Assembly: GCF_003854895.1 (NCBI RefSeq)
Contig: NZ_CP033966.1
Span: 3,534,001 to 3,598,000, forward strand
Direction: 5' to 3'
Length of the DNA stretch: 64,000 nucleotides
From: Pigmentiphaga sp. H8
GTDB lineage: Bacteria; Pseudomonadota; Gammaproteobacteria; Burkholderiales; Burkholderiaceae_B
Below the pieces are notes generated by a model. The model worked only from the letters and a program-made list of their open reading frames with translations, ran no database searches and had not been told where the DNA came from. Both the position numbers and the translations under genes were made by a program. Shown here piece by piece: positions 32,969 through 41,978 of this stretch; the first letter of the stretch is position 1, and the number at the start of each line of letters is the position of its first letter.

Positions 32969-35497
32969 CTATACCTCCCTGAGGGTCGCCAGCGGCGGCT
33001 GGCGCAGCACGCCGCGCAGGCCCATCCATCCCCCCGCCCAGGCGCACGCCACGCCCACCAGCAGCCCGATCGCCCACACCCACGGATTGGGCGTCAGCGC
33101 GAAGTTGAACACATGGCGGGCCAGCAGCCATGCGATCACCGACGCGCCGGCGGCGGCCAGCACGCCCGCCGCGCCGCCTATGGCGGCCAGCTCCAGCCAT
33201 TGCGCCAGCGACAGCTGGCGGCGCGTGGCCCCCAGCGCGCGCAGCAGCCCGGCCTCGCGCACCCGCTCGTCGCGGGTGGAGGCCAGCGCCGCATACAGCA
33301 CCAGGCAGCCGGCGGCCAGCGTGAACAGGAACAGGAACTGTACCGCCGCCACTACCTGCTCCAGCACGTCCTGCACCTGTCTCAGGATGGCGCTGGTATC
33401 GAAGATGGTCAGGTTGGGAAATTCCCGGATCAGCGCGTTGGACAGGTCCGCCTTCTCGGGCGGCAGGTGCAGCGCGGTGATCCAGCTCTGCGGCATGTCG
33501 CGCAACGCCGCCGGCGACAGGATGGCGAAGAAGTTCACCTGCATGGAATCCCAGTCCACCGCCCGCAGGCCGGTCACCTTCACGTCGACCGCGTTGCCGG
33601 CGATGTCGAACCGCAGCATGTCGCCCAGGTTCACGCCCAGGGTCTTCGCGATGCCCTGCTCCATCGACACCTCGGCGGCGTCGGGATCCAGCCAGCGGCC
33701 GGCCACGTCGCGGTTGTGGCCCGGCAACTGGTCCATGTAGGACAGGTTGAACTCCCGGTCCACCAGCCGCTGCGCGCGATCGTCCTGGTAGTCGGCCGGC
33801 CCGACCGCGCGCCCGTTGATCTCGATCAGCCGCCCGCGGATCATCGGGTAGAGCTGCACGTGGCCCAGCCCCGCCTGCGCCAGGCGCTGCGTAACCGCCT
33901 CGCGCTGATCCGGCTGGATGTTGATCAGGAAGCGGTTGGGCGCATCGGGCGGCGCGGCGCCGCGCCAGCCCTCGACCAGATCGCCGCGCGTGATGGACAG
34001 CAGCAGGATCGCCATCAGCCCCACCGCCAACGCGCAGATCTGCGCCACCGTGGCGCCGCGGCGGCGGACCACGCCTGCCAGCGCGAAACGCAGGGCCACC
34101 GGCCCGCGCTGCCATTGCCGCAGCGGCTCCAGCCAGCGCAGCCCCAGCCACGAGATGCCGGAGAACAGCAGGAAGCCGCCCAGAAATCCCCCGGCAACCA
34201 TCAGGCCCAGCTTCAGGTCGCGCGCGAACCAGAGCAGCAGCAGCGCGAAGCCCACCGCGCCCACGCCATAGCCCAGCGCGGTCCGCACCGGAGCGACGCC
34301 GGTGTCCCGGCGCAGTACGCGGGCGGGCGCGACGTGGCGCAACTGGGCCAGCGGCGGCAGCGCGAAGCCCATCAGCAGCCAGACACCGGCCAGGAATCCC
34401 TGTATCGCGGGCAGCGGCCCGGCGCGCGGCAGGTCGGACGTGATCAGGCCGCCCAGCGCGGCGATCAGGCCTTCGTGCGCGGCATAGCCGAGCGCGCTGC
34501 CGACGGCGGCCGCCCCCAGCGCGATGATCAGGAACTCGGCGGCGAACAGCCCGGTCAGCGTGGCCTGCGTCGCCCCCAGGCAGCGCATGACCGCCACGCT
34601 GTCGAAATGCCGCAGCGTGAAGCGCCGCGCGGCCAGCGCGACGGCCACCGCCGCGATCAAGGCCGCCAGCAGCGCCACCAGCGACAGGAACTGCTGCGCC
34701 CGATCGATGGTGCGGCGCATCTCGGGCCGGCCGGAGTCCAGCGTTTCCACGCGCTGGCCGCGCTGCGGATGGGCCTGCAGCCAGGCGGCATACTCGCGCG
34801 CCGCCGCCGGCTGCCCCGCCGCCAGCAGGCGGTAGGTGATGCGGCTGCCGAAAGTCACCAGTCCGGTCGACGCCAGATCGTCCTCGCGGATCATGACCCG
34901 CGGCGCCACGTTGATGAAGTTCATGCCGCGGTCGGGTTCCACCGTGATCACCCGGGCGATGCGGAAATGCCGGTCGCCCAGCTGCAGGTCGTCGCCCACG
35001 CGCACGTCCAGCAGCGACAGCAGCTGCGGGTCCACCCAGGCGGTCCCGGGCGCGGGAATCTCGCGCGTCGGTTCATCGGGCGCGGTGGGGCCGTCGGCCA
35101 CGCGCAGACTGCCGCGCAGCGGGTAGCCCGGCCGCACCGCCTTCAAGGCCGCCAGTTGCGAACGCGCGGCGTCGCCGGTCCCGACGCTGGCCATGGACGG
35201 GAACTGCAGGTTCTCGGTCACCGACAGCCCAAGCCGGCGCGCTTCGTCGCGCGGCGCCTGGCCGGCCGGATTGTCGGAGATCAGCACGACGTCGCCGCCC
35301 AGCAATTGGGCGGCGTCGCGTTCGAGCGCCTGGCGGATGCGGTCGGCCAGGAAGCCCACGCTGGAAACCGAGGCCACGGCGATGACCAGCGCCATCGCCA
35401 GCAGCCTGAGTTCCCCGGCGCGCCAGTCGCGCACGGTCATGCGCCAGGCCTGGGCCAGGAGGGACAGCGGTGAGAACGAACGGATGTCGGTGGTCAT
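32969..35497 (-). CDS. FtsX-like ABC transporter permease (YbbP-type)
   Basis: A protein of 842 residues. One N-terminal helix (LRLLAMALVIAVASVSSVGF), a large periplasmic MacB-like domain, and two sets of FtsX transmembrane helices (FLSLVALLAALIAAVAVALA through AEFLIIALGAAAVGSALG; then FLFLFTLAAGCLVLYAALAS to the C-terminus). The signature RVREAGLLRALGATRRQL follows the last set. This two-repeat layout is that of YbbP, partner of the YbbA ATPase, involved in handling lipophilic compounds. No ATPase gene adjoins it within the window. Start ATG 35497 is before the first helix. Confidence 0.85.
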   Translation of the reverse strand: MTTDIRSFSPLSLLAQAWRMTVRDWRAGELRLLAMALVIAVASVSSVGFLADRIRQALERDAAQLLGGDVVLISDNPAGQAPRDEARRLGLSVTENLQFPSMASVGTGDAARSQLAALKAVRPGYPLRGSLRVADGPTAPDEPTREIPAPGTAWVDPQLLSLLDVRVGDDLQLGDRHFRIARVITVEPDRGMNFINVAPRVMIREDDLASTGLVTFGSRITYRLLAAGQPAAAREYAAWLQAHPQRGQRVETLDSGRPEMRRTIDRAQQFLSLVALLAALIAAVAVALAARRFTLRHFDSVAVMRCLGATQATLTGLFAAEFLIIALGAAAVGSALGYAAHEGLIAALGGLITSDLPRAGPLPAIQGFLAGVWLLMGFALPPLAQLRHVAPARVLRRDTGVAPVRTALGYGVGAVGFALLLLWFARDLKLGLMVAGGFLGGFLLFSGISWLGLRWLEPLRQWQRGPVALRFALAGVVRRRGATVAQICALAVGLMAILLLSITRGDLVEGWRGAAPPDAPNRFLINIQPDQREAVTQRLAQAGLGHVQLYPMIRGRLIEINGRAVGPADYQDDRAQRLVDREFNLSYMDQLPGHNRDVAGRWLDPDAAEVSMEQGIAKTLGVNLGDMLRFDIAGNAVDVKVTGLRAVDWDSMQVNFFAILSPAALRDMPQSWITALHLPPEKADLSNALIREFPNLTIFDTSAILRQVQDVLEQVVAAVQFLFLFTLAAGCLVLYAALASTRDERVREAGLLRALGATRRQLSLAQWLELAAIGGAAGVLAAAGASVIAWLLARHVFNFALTPNPWVWAIGLLVGVACAWAGGWMGLRGVLRQPPLATLREV

Positions 35498-35647
35498 GGC
35501 CGGCGGGAAAGAAAGTGGATCGAAGGCGAGCGCCCGGGCAATGCGGGCCCGCGGCACGCGCGACGCGCCCGGGCAGCCCCGGATAGGACCGCGCCGGCCG
35601 CCCGCGGTTCACGCGTCCCCGCTACTTTACCGGAGCGCGCGGCGCCC

Positions 35648-36820
35648 TCAGGCCACCGCCTTGCCCACCACGCCCTCGACGAACCAGTCCATGTGGTCGA
35701 CGTCCTTCTGGCTCGGCACGCCGGACTGCTGGCGCACCTTGCCCTGGTTGTCCACCAGCCGGCCGCCGAAGGGATGCAGCGCGCCCGCCGCGATCTTCCG
35801 GCGCGCCTCGTCCACCGACGCGCGCACCGCCTGGGGAACCTTCGGCGACAGCGCCTCGAGCGCGATCATGCCGTCCTTCAGGCCGCCCATGATGGACCGC
35901 GAGGTCCAGGTGCCGTCCAGCACTTCGCGCGCAGCCTGGACGTAATGGTCGCCCCAGCGGTGCACGACGGCACCGAGCTGGCGCGTCGGCGCATAGCGGC
36001 TCATGTCGGACGTATAGCCCAGCATCCAGGCGCCCGCCGCCTCGACGGCCTGCGCCACCGCCGACGATCCCGAGTGATTGGTCAGCACGTCGGCCCCCTG
36101 GCGCAGGGCGGCCTGGGCCGCATCGCGCTCGCGGGGGGGATCGAACCAGTTCTGGGTCCAGACCACGCGCACCTGGACCTTGGGATTGACGCTGCGCGCG
36201 GCCAGCGTGAAGGCGTTGATGCCCTGGATCACCTCCGGGATCGGCAGGGCCGCGACATAGCCCAGGACATGGCTGCGCGTCATCGCCCCCGCCACCAGTC
36301 CGGCCAGGTAGCGGCCCTCGTAGAAGCGGATGTTGTAGGCTCCCAGGTTGCGCGCGAGGCGATAGCCCGAGGCCTGGTCGAACACCACGCCCGGGAACTC
36401 GCGCGCCACCCGCAGCACCGCGTCCATGTAGCCGAAGGACGTGGTGAAGATGAGCTTGCAGCCCTGGCGCGCGAGATCGCGTATCACCCGCTCGGCGTCG
36501 GCATTCTCGGGCACGTTCTCGACCACGCGCGTGGCCACCCGCGACCCCAGCGCGGCGACCATGGCCAGGCGGCCGTCCTCGTGCTGGCGCGTCCAGCCCG
36601 CATCGGTAATGGGCGACATGTAGACGAAACCCACGGACAGCGGATCGGCCGCCCAGGCCAGGCGCGGCGCGCCCAGGGCCGCGCCGGCGATGGGCGCGCC
36701 CGCCGCCAGCCAGCCCAGGACGCGGCGGCGCCCCGTGCTGGCGGGGCCGGCCATGGCTTCCATTTCGTGGGGACAAGGTTGTTCACGGTGCGCAAGCGGC
36801 ACCGAAACGAGGTTTTTCAC
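35648..36820 (-). CDS. BMP-family (Med/PnrA-like) ABC transporter substrate-binding protein
   Basis: A protein of 390 residues. Export signal RRRVLGWLAAGAPIAGAALG (twin-arginine-like). Mature part: LSVGFVYMSPITDAGWTRQHE, FGYMDAVLRVAREFPGVVFDQASG, GRYLAGLVAGAMT, GSSAVAQAVEAAGAWMLGYTSD, typical for basic-membrane-protein nucleoside/purine receptors. The partner ATPase and permeases are at 41056-44568, separated by katA and an acylase gene on the other strand. The GTG at 36820 has GAGGAGA six bases upstream; the ATG at 36763 has no site. Confidence 0.88.
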   Translation of the reverse strand: MKNLVSVPLAHREQPCPHEMEAMAGPASTGRRRVLGWLAAGAPIAGAALGAPRLAWAADPLSVGFVYMSPITDAGWTRQHEDGRLAMVAALGSRVATRVVENVPENADAERVIRDLARQGCKLIFTTSFGYMDAVLRVAREFPGVVFDQASGYRLARNLGAYNIRFYEGRYLAGLVAGAMTRSHVLGYVAALPIPEVIQGINAFTLAARSVNPKVQVRVVWTQNWFDPPRERDAAQAALRQGADVLTNHSGSSAVAQAVEAAGAWMLGYTSDMSRYAPTRQLGAVVHRWGDHYVQAAREVLDGTWTSRSIMGGLKDGMIALEALSPKVPQAVRASVDEARRKIAAGALHPFGGRLVDNQGKVRQQSGVPSQKDVDHMDWFVEGVVGKAVA

Positions 36821-36915
36821 GCTGGTTCTCCTCGAACACGGCTTCCGGGAAAAAGATCCGGCCGGCGGGAAGCTACGCCGGGACGGACACGAACGAACTC
36901 GGCATTTTATCATTC

Positions 36916-36952
36916 ATTGAAACTACCTATTGCCGCGATTTATTCAATTCAA
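36916..36952 (+). promoter_or_regulatory. Possible OxyR-binding site upstream of catalase
   Basis: The first half, 36916-36930, matches 8 of 10 fixed positions of the OxyR consensus ATAG-N-T-N3-A-N-CTAT. After seven bases the second half, 36938-36952, matches only about 5 of 10. It lies 56-92 bases before the katA start. OxyR control of catalase is established in related bacteria; the site itself is tentative. Confidence 0.35.
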
Positions 36953-37007
36953 TTTACCAATGAACCTGGGCGGCCTATCGTGGGGCCTCGATAATTCGGA
37001 GCTAGGA

Positions 37008-38444
37008 ATGACGACTCTCACCACCGCAACGGGCGCGCCTGTCGCCGACAACCAGAACTCGAAAACCGCCGGCCCGCGCGGCCCCGTGCTGATCGAGGAC
37101 TTCCACCTGGTCGAGAAGCTGCAGCACTTCAACCGCGAACGCATCCCCGAGCGCGTGGTGCATGCCAAGGGCTCGGGCGCCTACGGCGTGTTCGAGGTGA
37201 CCAACGACATCACCCGCTACACCAGTGCCGACCTGTTCGCGCAGGTGGGCCGCAAGACCGACGTCTTCATCCGCTTCTCCACCGTGGGTGGCGAGAAGGG
37301 TTCGGCCGACACCGAGCGCGACCCGCGCGGCTTCGCCATCAAGTTCTATACCAACGAAGGCAACTGGGACCTGGTGGGCAACAACACGCCGGTCTTCTTC
37401 ATCCGCGACGGCATCAAGTTCCCCGACTTCATCCACACCCAGAAGCGCGACCCGCGCACCAACATGAAGAACCCCACCGCGACGTGGGACTTCTGGTCGC
37501 AGTCGCCCGAATCGCTGCACCAGGTCACCACCCTGTTCTCCGATCGCGGCACGCCCGACGGCTATCGCGCCATGCACGGATTCGGCAGCCACACGTTCAG
37601 CATGATCGACGCCCCGGGCCGGCGCGTCTGGGTCAAGTACCACGTGCTCAGCCTGCAGGGCATCCGCAACCTGCATCCGCGCGACGCCGCCCGGATTGCG
37701 GGCCAGGACCCGGACTACGCCCAGCGCGACCTGTTCGAGGCGATCGAACGAGGCGACTATCCCAAGTGGCGCTTCTGCATCCAGGTCATGACCGAGGAGC
37801 AGGCGCGCGCCACGCCCTACGATCCCTTCGACCTGACCAAGGTCTGGCCCCACGCGGACTTCCCGCTGATCGAGGTCGGCGTGATCACGCTGAACCGCAA
37901 TCCGGAGAACTATTTCGCCGAGGTCGAGCAGGCCGCGTTCTCGCCGTCGTCCATCGTGCGCGGACTGGGCTTCAGCCCCGACAAGATGCTGCAGGCCCGC
38001 CTGTTCGCCTACCATGACGCCCACCTGTACCGCGTCGGCACCAACTACCAGGCCCTGCCGGTCAACCGCCCTCATGCTCCGGTGCGGACTTACCAGCGGG
38101 ACGGCGCCATGCGCTTCGATGGCAACTTCGGCGGCGCGGCCAACTACGAGCCGAACAGCGTGGCCGGCGCGCCGCGCCAGGATGCGGCGCACCGCGAACC
38201 GCCGCTGCCGCTGTCGGGTGAAGCCGACCGCTACGACCATCGCGCCGGCAATGACGACTATACCCAGGCCGGCGACCTGTTCCGCCTCATGAGCGCCGAC
38301 CAGCAGGCCCTGTTGATCGAGAACATCGTCAACGCGATGAAGACGGTGCCGCGCGAGATCCAGGAACGCCAGATCGCGCATTTCGCCAAGGCGGATCCTC
38401 GGTATGGGGAAGGCGTGGCGAAGGGGCTGGGACTCGCTGTCTAG
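37008..38444 (+). CDS. katA: Monofunctional heme catalase
   Basis: A protein of 478 residues, a small-subunit (clade 3) catalase that breaks hydrogen peroxide into water and oxygen. The distal His is H52 in RVVHAKGSGAYG, the catalytic Asn is in VGNNTPVFF, and the heme-ligand Tyr in RLFAYHDAHLYRVG. No signal peptide, so cytoplasmic. ATG 37008 matches the usual catalase N-terminus; the upstream in-frame ATG at 36930 would add residues unlike the family. A strong rho-independent terminator follows at 38488. Confidence 0.95.
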   Translation: MTTLTTATGAPVADNQNSKTAGPRGPVLIEDFHLVEKLQHFNRERIPERVVHAKGSGAYGVFEVTNDITRYTSADLFAQVGRKTDVFIRFSTVGGEKGSADTERDPRGFAIKFYTNEGNWDLVGNNTPVFFIRDGIKFPDFIHTQKRDPRTNMKNPTATWDFWSQSPESLHQVTTLFSDRGTPDGYRAMHGFGSHTFSMIDAPGRRVWVKYHVLSLQGIRNLHPRDAARIAGQDPDYAQRDLFEAIERGDYPKWRFCIQVMTEEQARATPYDPFDLTKVWPHADFPLIEVGVITLNRNPENYFAEVEQAAFSPSSIVRGLGFSPDKMLQARLFAYHDAHLYRVGTNYQALPVNRPHAPVRTYQRDGAMRFDGNFGGAANYEPNSVAGAPRQDAAHREPPLPLSGEADRYDHRAGNDDYTQAGDLFRLMSADQQALLIENIVNAMKTVPREIQERQIAHFAKADPRYGEGVAKGLGLAV

Positions 38445-38487
38445 TCTGGCCGGCGATCGGTATCCGGCGGGCTTCGGCCCGCTGCCG

Positions 38488-38514
38488 GGCCGCACGGCGA
38501 CGTGCGGCCTTTTT
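38488..38514 (+). terminator. Rho-independent terminator after katA
   Basis: A perfect eight-base stem GGCCGCAC / GTGCGGCC (38488-38495 and 38502-38509) with a six-base loop is followed at once by five Ts. It sits 43 bases after the katA stop and makes the catalase transcript monocistronic, insulating the next gene. Confidence 0.9.
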
Positions 38515-38597
38515 ACGAACCCTCCACGGTGTCGTGCGCTTGAAACAGAACGGGCACAATGTGCCCGGCAAACACATTGGACGGCAAGCCGCGCACC

Positions 38598-41036
38598 ATG
38601 AAACTCCGCAGCCCCCAACGCCCCGCCCGTCTCGCCCTGTTCACGGTGGCAGGCGTGCTCATCCTTGGCATCGCCGCCATCGCGGCTGCCTGGCTCACCC
38701 TGCGCGCCAGCCTGCCCCAGGTCGACGGCGAACTCAGCGTGGCCGGTACGGCACGGCCCGCCACGATCGCGCGCGACGCCCAGGGCAGCGTCACGATACG
38801 CGCGGCCAACCGTGCCGACGCCGCCTACGCGACGGGCTTCGCCCATGCGCAGGACCGCTATTTCCAGATGGACCTGGTGCGGCGCTCGGCCGCCGGCGAG
38901 CTGGCCGCGCTGGTGGGCGAGGCCGCCGTGCCGCTGGACCGGCGCGTGCGCGTGCACCGCTTCCGCGCCCGCGCGGAGCAGGCCTACGCCGCGCTGCCGC
39001 CCGCCCACCGCGCCTTGCTGGAACGCTACGCGGACGGTGTCAATGCCGGCCTGGCCGCGCTGGACGCACGGCCGTTCGAATACGTCCTGCTGGGCGCGCC
39101 GCCGCAACCCTGGCGGCCCGTGGATACGCTGCTGGCGATCTATGCGATGTACCTGGACCTGCAAGGCGGCGAGCTGCTGCGGGTGCGCTCGCGCGACGCG
39201 CTGCGCGACCTCCTGCCCGCTCCGCTGCTCTCGGCGCTGCTGCCCACGCGCAGTCACTGGGATGCGCCCCTGGACCGCCCGCCTTATTCCGCGCGGCCGG
39301 CCGCGCCGGACACCGCGCTGGTCGATGCGCATCCCGACTGGATAGACACGCCCCGTCCGCCGCGCACGCGCGGCGTGATTCCCGCCGAGCTGATGGTGGA
39401 TGCCGGGACCGCCTCGTCGGCGCTGGGCAGCAACGGCTGGGCCATCGACGCACGCCATGGCGCCGACGGCCGCGCGCTGGTGGCCAACGACATGCACCTG
39501 GGCCTGCGCCTGCCCAACGTCTGGTATCGGCTGACCCTGGAATTTCCGTCGGGCTCCGGCGCACGGCGCATCAGTGGCGTCAGCCTTCCCGGCGCCCCCA
39601 TCGTGGTGGCCGGCAGCAATGGCGACGTCGCCTGGGGCTTCACCAACAGCTATGGCCATTTCATCGATCTGGTACGTCTGGAGACCGATGCGGCCGATCC
39701 TTCCCGCTACCGGGGTCCGGCAGGAACGTGGGAAACCGCATCGGAAACGATGGAGCGCATCGAGGTGAAAGGCGCGCCGCCGGTCATGCTGCCCGTGCGC
39801 GAGACCCCATGGGGTCCGCTGCGGCAGGCCAACGGCAAGGCCTACGCGATACGCTGGATCGCCTACCTGACCGATGCCGCCAACGTGGGGCTGGCCGGCA
39901 TGGAGGACGCCCGCGACGTCGGCCAGGCGATGCACGTCGCGCAGACCGCCGGCATCCCCACGCAGAACCTGGTGGTGGCCGATCGCGCCGGCAACATAGG
40001 CTGGACGCTGGCGGGACCGCTGCCCACCGCCACGCTCGACCCGCTGGGCTTCCCGGTCGCGGCCGGCCATGCAGGCGCGCCGCTCGGGCGCCTGACGCCC
40101 ACCGACTATCCCGCGATCCGGGCGCCGGCCTACGGCCGGCTCTGGACGGCCAACAGCACCCAGCTCGCCGACGACGACACACAGCGCAAGATAGGCGACG
40201 GCGGCGCCGATGTCGGCGCCCGCGGAACGCAGATACGCAACGCGCTGTTCGCCGGCGAACGCTTCAACGAGCGCGACCTGCTGGCCATCCAGCTGGACGA
40301 CCGCGCCGCCTGGGTTTCTTTCCTGCGCGATCAGGCCCTGGCCGAGCTGGACCATGCCGCCGTCGCCGGCCATCCGCAACGGGCCGCCTTCCGGCGCCTC
40401 CTGCAGGCCTGGAACGGGCGCGCCGATGCCGGCAGCGCCGGCTACGCGCTACTGCGCGCCTACCACGACGCCTTGTACGACGCCTGGTTCGGCGCGCTGG
40501 ACGAGAAACTGGCGGACATCGATGGCGGACTGTCGATGCGCCGCGCCTCGTCACGCGTGCTGGCCACCATGGAAAGCCTGGTGCGCGCCCGGGCCTGGAA
40601 ACCGGCCTATGCCGCGGACTGGCGCGCCTTCATGCTCGAACGCATCGACACGGCCATCGCCTCGGTCGCCGCCGGTGGCCGCCCGCTGGACGACATCCGC
40701 TGGGGCGACCGCAACCGCCTCGCCATGGAACATCCGCTGGCCCGGGTGCTGCCCGCGGCCGTCAGGCCGTGGCTGTCGGCGCCCGTGCGCCCCATGCCGG
40801 GCGACATCCACATGCCGCGCATCCAGGGCGCCTCGTTCGGCGCGTCCGAGCGCTTCGTGGTGTCGCCGGGACACGAGGAACACGGACTGATGGAAATGCC
40901 GGGCGGCGCCTCGGGCCATCCGCTGTCGCCCTTCTTCCTGGCCGGCCACTCGGCGTGGACGGATGGCGAGGCCACACCTTTCCTGCCCGGCCCCGATGTC
41001 CACCGCCTGACGCTGGTTCCCGCCTCCGGCCGCTGA
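38598..41036 (+). CDS. Penicillin acylase family protein (Ntn hydrolase)
   Basis: A protein of 812 residues, made as a single chain that splits itself into two. An N-terminal helix (LALFTVAGVLILGIAAIAAAWL) targets it to the membrane or periplasm. The alpha region has YATGFAHAQDRYFQMDLVRR. The beta-chain nucleophile is Ser278 in ALGSNGWAI, followed by the family motif ALVANDMHLGLRLPNVWYR; SPGHEEHGLMEMPGGASGHPLSPF is near the end. Relatives cleave beta-lactam amides or N-acyl-homoserine lactones, so quorum quenching is possible but not shown. ATG 38598 immediately precedes the basic stretch before the helix. Confidence 0.88.
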   Translation: MKLRSPQRPARLALFTVAGVLILGIAAIAAAWLTLRASLPQVDGELSVAGTARPATIARDAQGSVTIRAANRADAAYATGFAHAQDRYFQMDLVRRSAAGELAALVGEAAVPLDRRVRVHRFRARAEQAYAALPPAHRALLERYADGVNAGLAALDARPFEYVLLGAPPQPWRPVDTLLAIYAMYLDLQGGELLRVRSRDALRDLLPAPLLSALLPTRSHWDAPLDRPPYSARPAAPDTALVDAHPDWIDTPRPPRTRGVIPAELMVDAGTASSALGSNGWAIDARHGADGRALVANDMHLGLRLPNVWYRLTLEFPSGSGARRISGVSLPGAPIVVAGSNGDVAWGFTNSYGHFIDLVRLETDAADPSRYRGPAGTWETASETMERIEVKGAPPVMLPVRETPWGPLRQANGKAYAIRWIAYLTDAANVGLAGMEDARDVGQAMHVAQTAGIPTQNLVVADRAGNIGWTLAGPLPTATLDPLGFPVAAGHAGAPLGRLTPTDYPAIRAPAYGRLWTANSTQLADDDTQRKIGDGGADVGARGTQIRNALFAGERFNERDLLAIQLDDRAAWVSFLRDQALAELDHAAVAGHPQRAAFRRLLQAWNGRADAGSAGYALLRAYHDALYDAWFGALDEKLADIDGGLSMRRASSRVLATMESLVRARAWKPAYAADWRAFMLERIDTAIASVAAGGRPLDDIRWGDRNRLAMEHPLARVLPAAVRPWLSAPVRPMPGDIHMPRIQGASFGASERFVVSPGHEEHGLMEMPGGASGHPLSPFFLAGHSAWTDGEATPFLPGPDVHRLTLVPASGR

Positions 41037-41055
41037 CGGGCCGGCATGGCACGCC

Positions 41056-41973
41056 CTAGCGTTCGGGCAGGAAAGGCCGGCCCAGCGAACGCGGCATGTT
41101 CCGGCGCATCCAGCCGGGGTTTCCGCCCCGCAGAGCCAGCACGGCGATGGTGCAGACATAGGGCAGCATCGCCAGGAATTGCGAGGGCACCTGCACGCCC
41201 ATGCCTTGCAGCTGGAACTGCAGCATGGTCAGGCCGCCGAACAGATACGCGCCCAGCAGGATGCGCAGGGGATGCCACATGCCGAAGGCGATCAGCGCCA
41301 GCGCCATCCAGCCCCGGCCGGCCACCATGCCTTCGCTCCACAACTGCGTGTAGACCACCGACAGGTACGCCCCCGCAAGCCCGCAGCACAGGCCGCCCGC
41401 GAGGATCGCCAGCGCGCGTATCCAGCCCACCGGATAGCCGAGCGCATGCGCCGACTCCGGCGACTCCCCCACCGCCCGCAGCAGCATGCCGGTTCGCGTG
41501 CGATACAGGAATGCGGTCAGCAGGCAGGCCAGCGCCATCGTCGCATACACCAGCGGATGCAGTGCGAACACGGTGCCGCCCAGCCCGGGTATGTCCCGCA
41601 GCCACGGCAGCCCGGCCTGGCCCTGCGCGAGCGAACGCCCCGCATAGGACACGCCGGCGAAGGCCGACAGCCCCGACCCCAGCAGCATGATCGCCAGGCC
41701 GCTGCCGTACTGGCTGGCATTGAACACCACGACCAGCAGCGCGAACACGGCGGCCAGCACGGCTCCCGCCGCGGCCCCCGCCGCCAGTCCCCATGCGGGG
41801 CTACCGGTGTGGAAGGCCACTGCGAAGCCGGCCGCGGCGGCCAGCAGCATCATGCCCTCGGCCCCGAGATTGATCACGCCCGCGCGTTCGTGGATGGCCA
41901 GCCCCAGCGCCGCCAGCGCCAGCGGCGTGCCGGCGTTCAGCGTCGCGGCCAGGAGTGGCAACAGGCTGTCCAT
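41056..41973 (-). CDS. ABC transporter permease of BMP/nucleoside type (second permease)
   Basis: A protein of 305 residues, hydrophobic with eight or more helices. AIHERAGVINLGAEGMMLLAA is the hallmark of the second permease of BMP-type nucleoside/purine uptake systems (YufQ/NupQ-like), and GESPESAHALGYPVGWIRALA is its ATPase-contact loop. It starts five bases after the stop of the first permease. Last gene of the ATPase-permease-permease operon. Confidence 0.9.
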   Translation of the reverse strand: MDSLLPLLAATLNAGTPLALAALGLAIHERAGVINLGAEGMMLLAAAAGFAVAFHTGSPAWGLAAGAAAGAVLAAVFALLVVVFNASQYGSGLAIMLLGSGLSAFAGVSYAGRSLAQGQAGLPWLRDIPGLGGTVFALHPLVYATMALACLLTAFLYRTRTGMLLRAVGESPESAHALGYPVGWIRALAILAGGLCCGLAGAYLSVVYTQLWSEGMVAGRGWMALALIAFGMWHPLRILLGAYLFGGLTMLQFQLQGMGVQVPSQFLAMLPYVCTIAVLALRGGNPGWMRRNMPRSLGRPFLPER

Positions 41974-41978
41974 GCCGC

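Noticed and set aside
37002..40379. Minus-strand open frame of 1125 codons across katA and the acylase gene
   Set aside because: It is antisense to two well-supported genes, has no recognisable domain and shows the composition expected of a shadow frame in GC-rich DNA.
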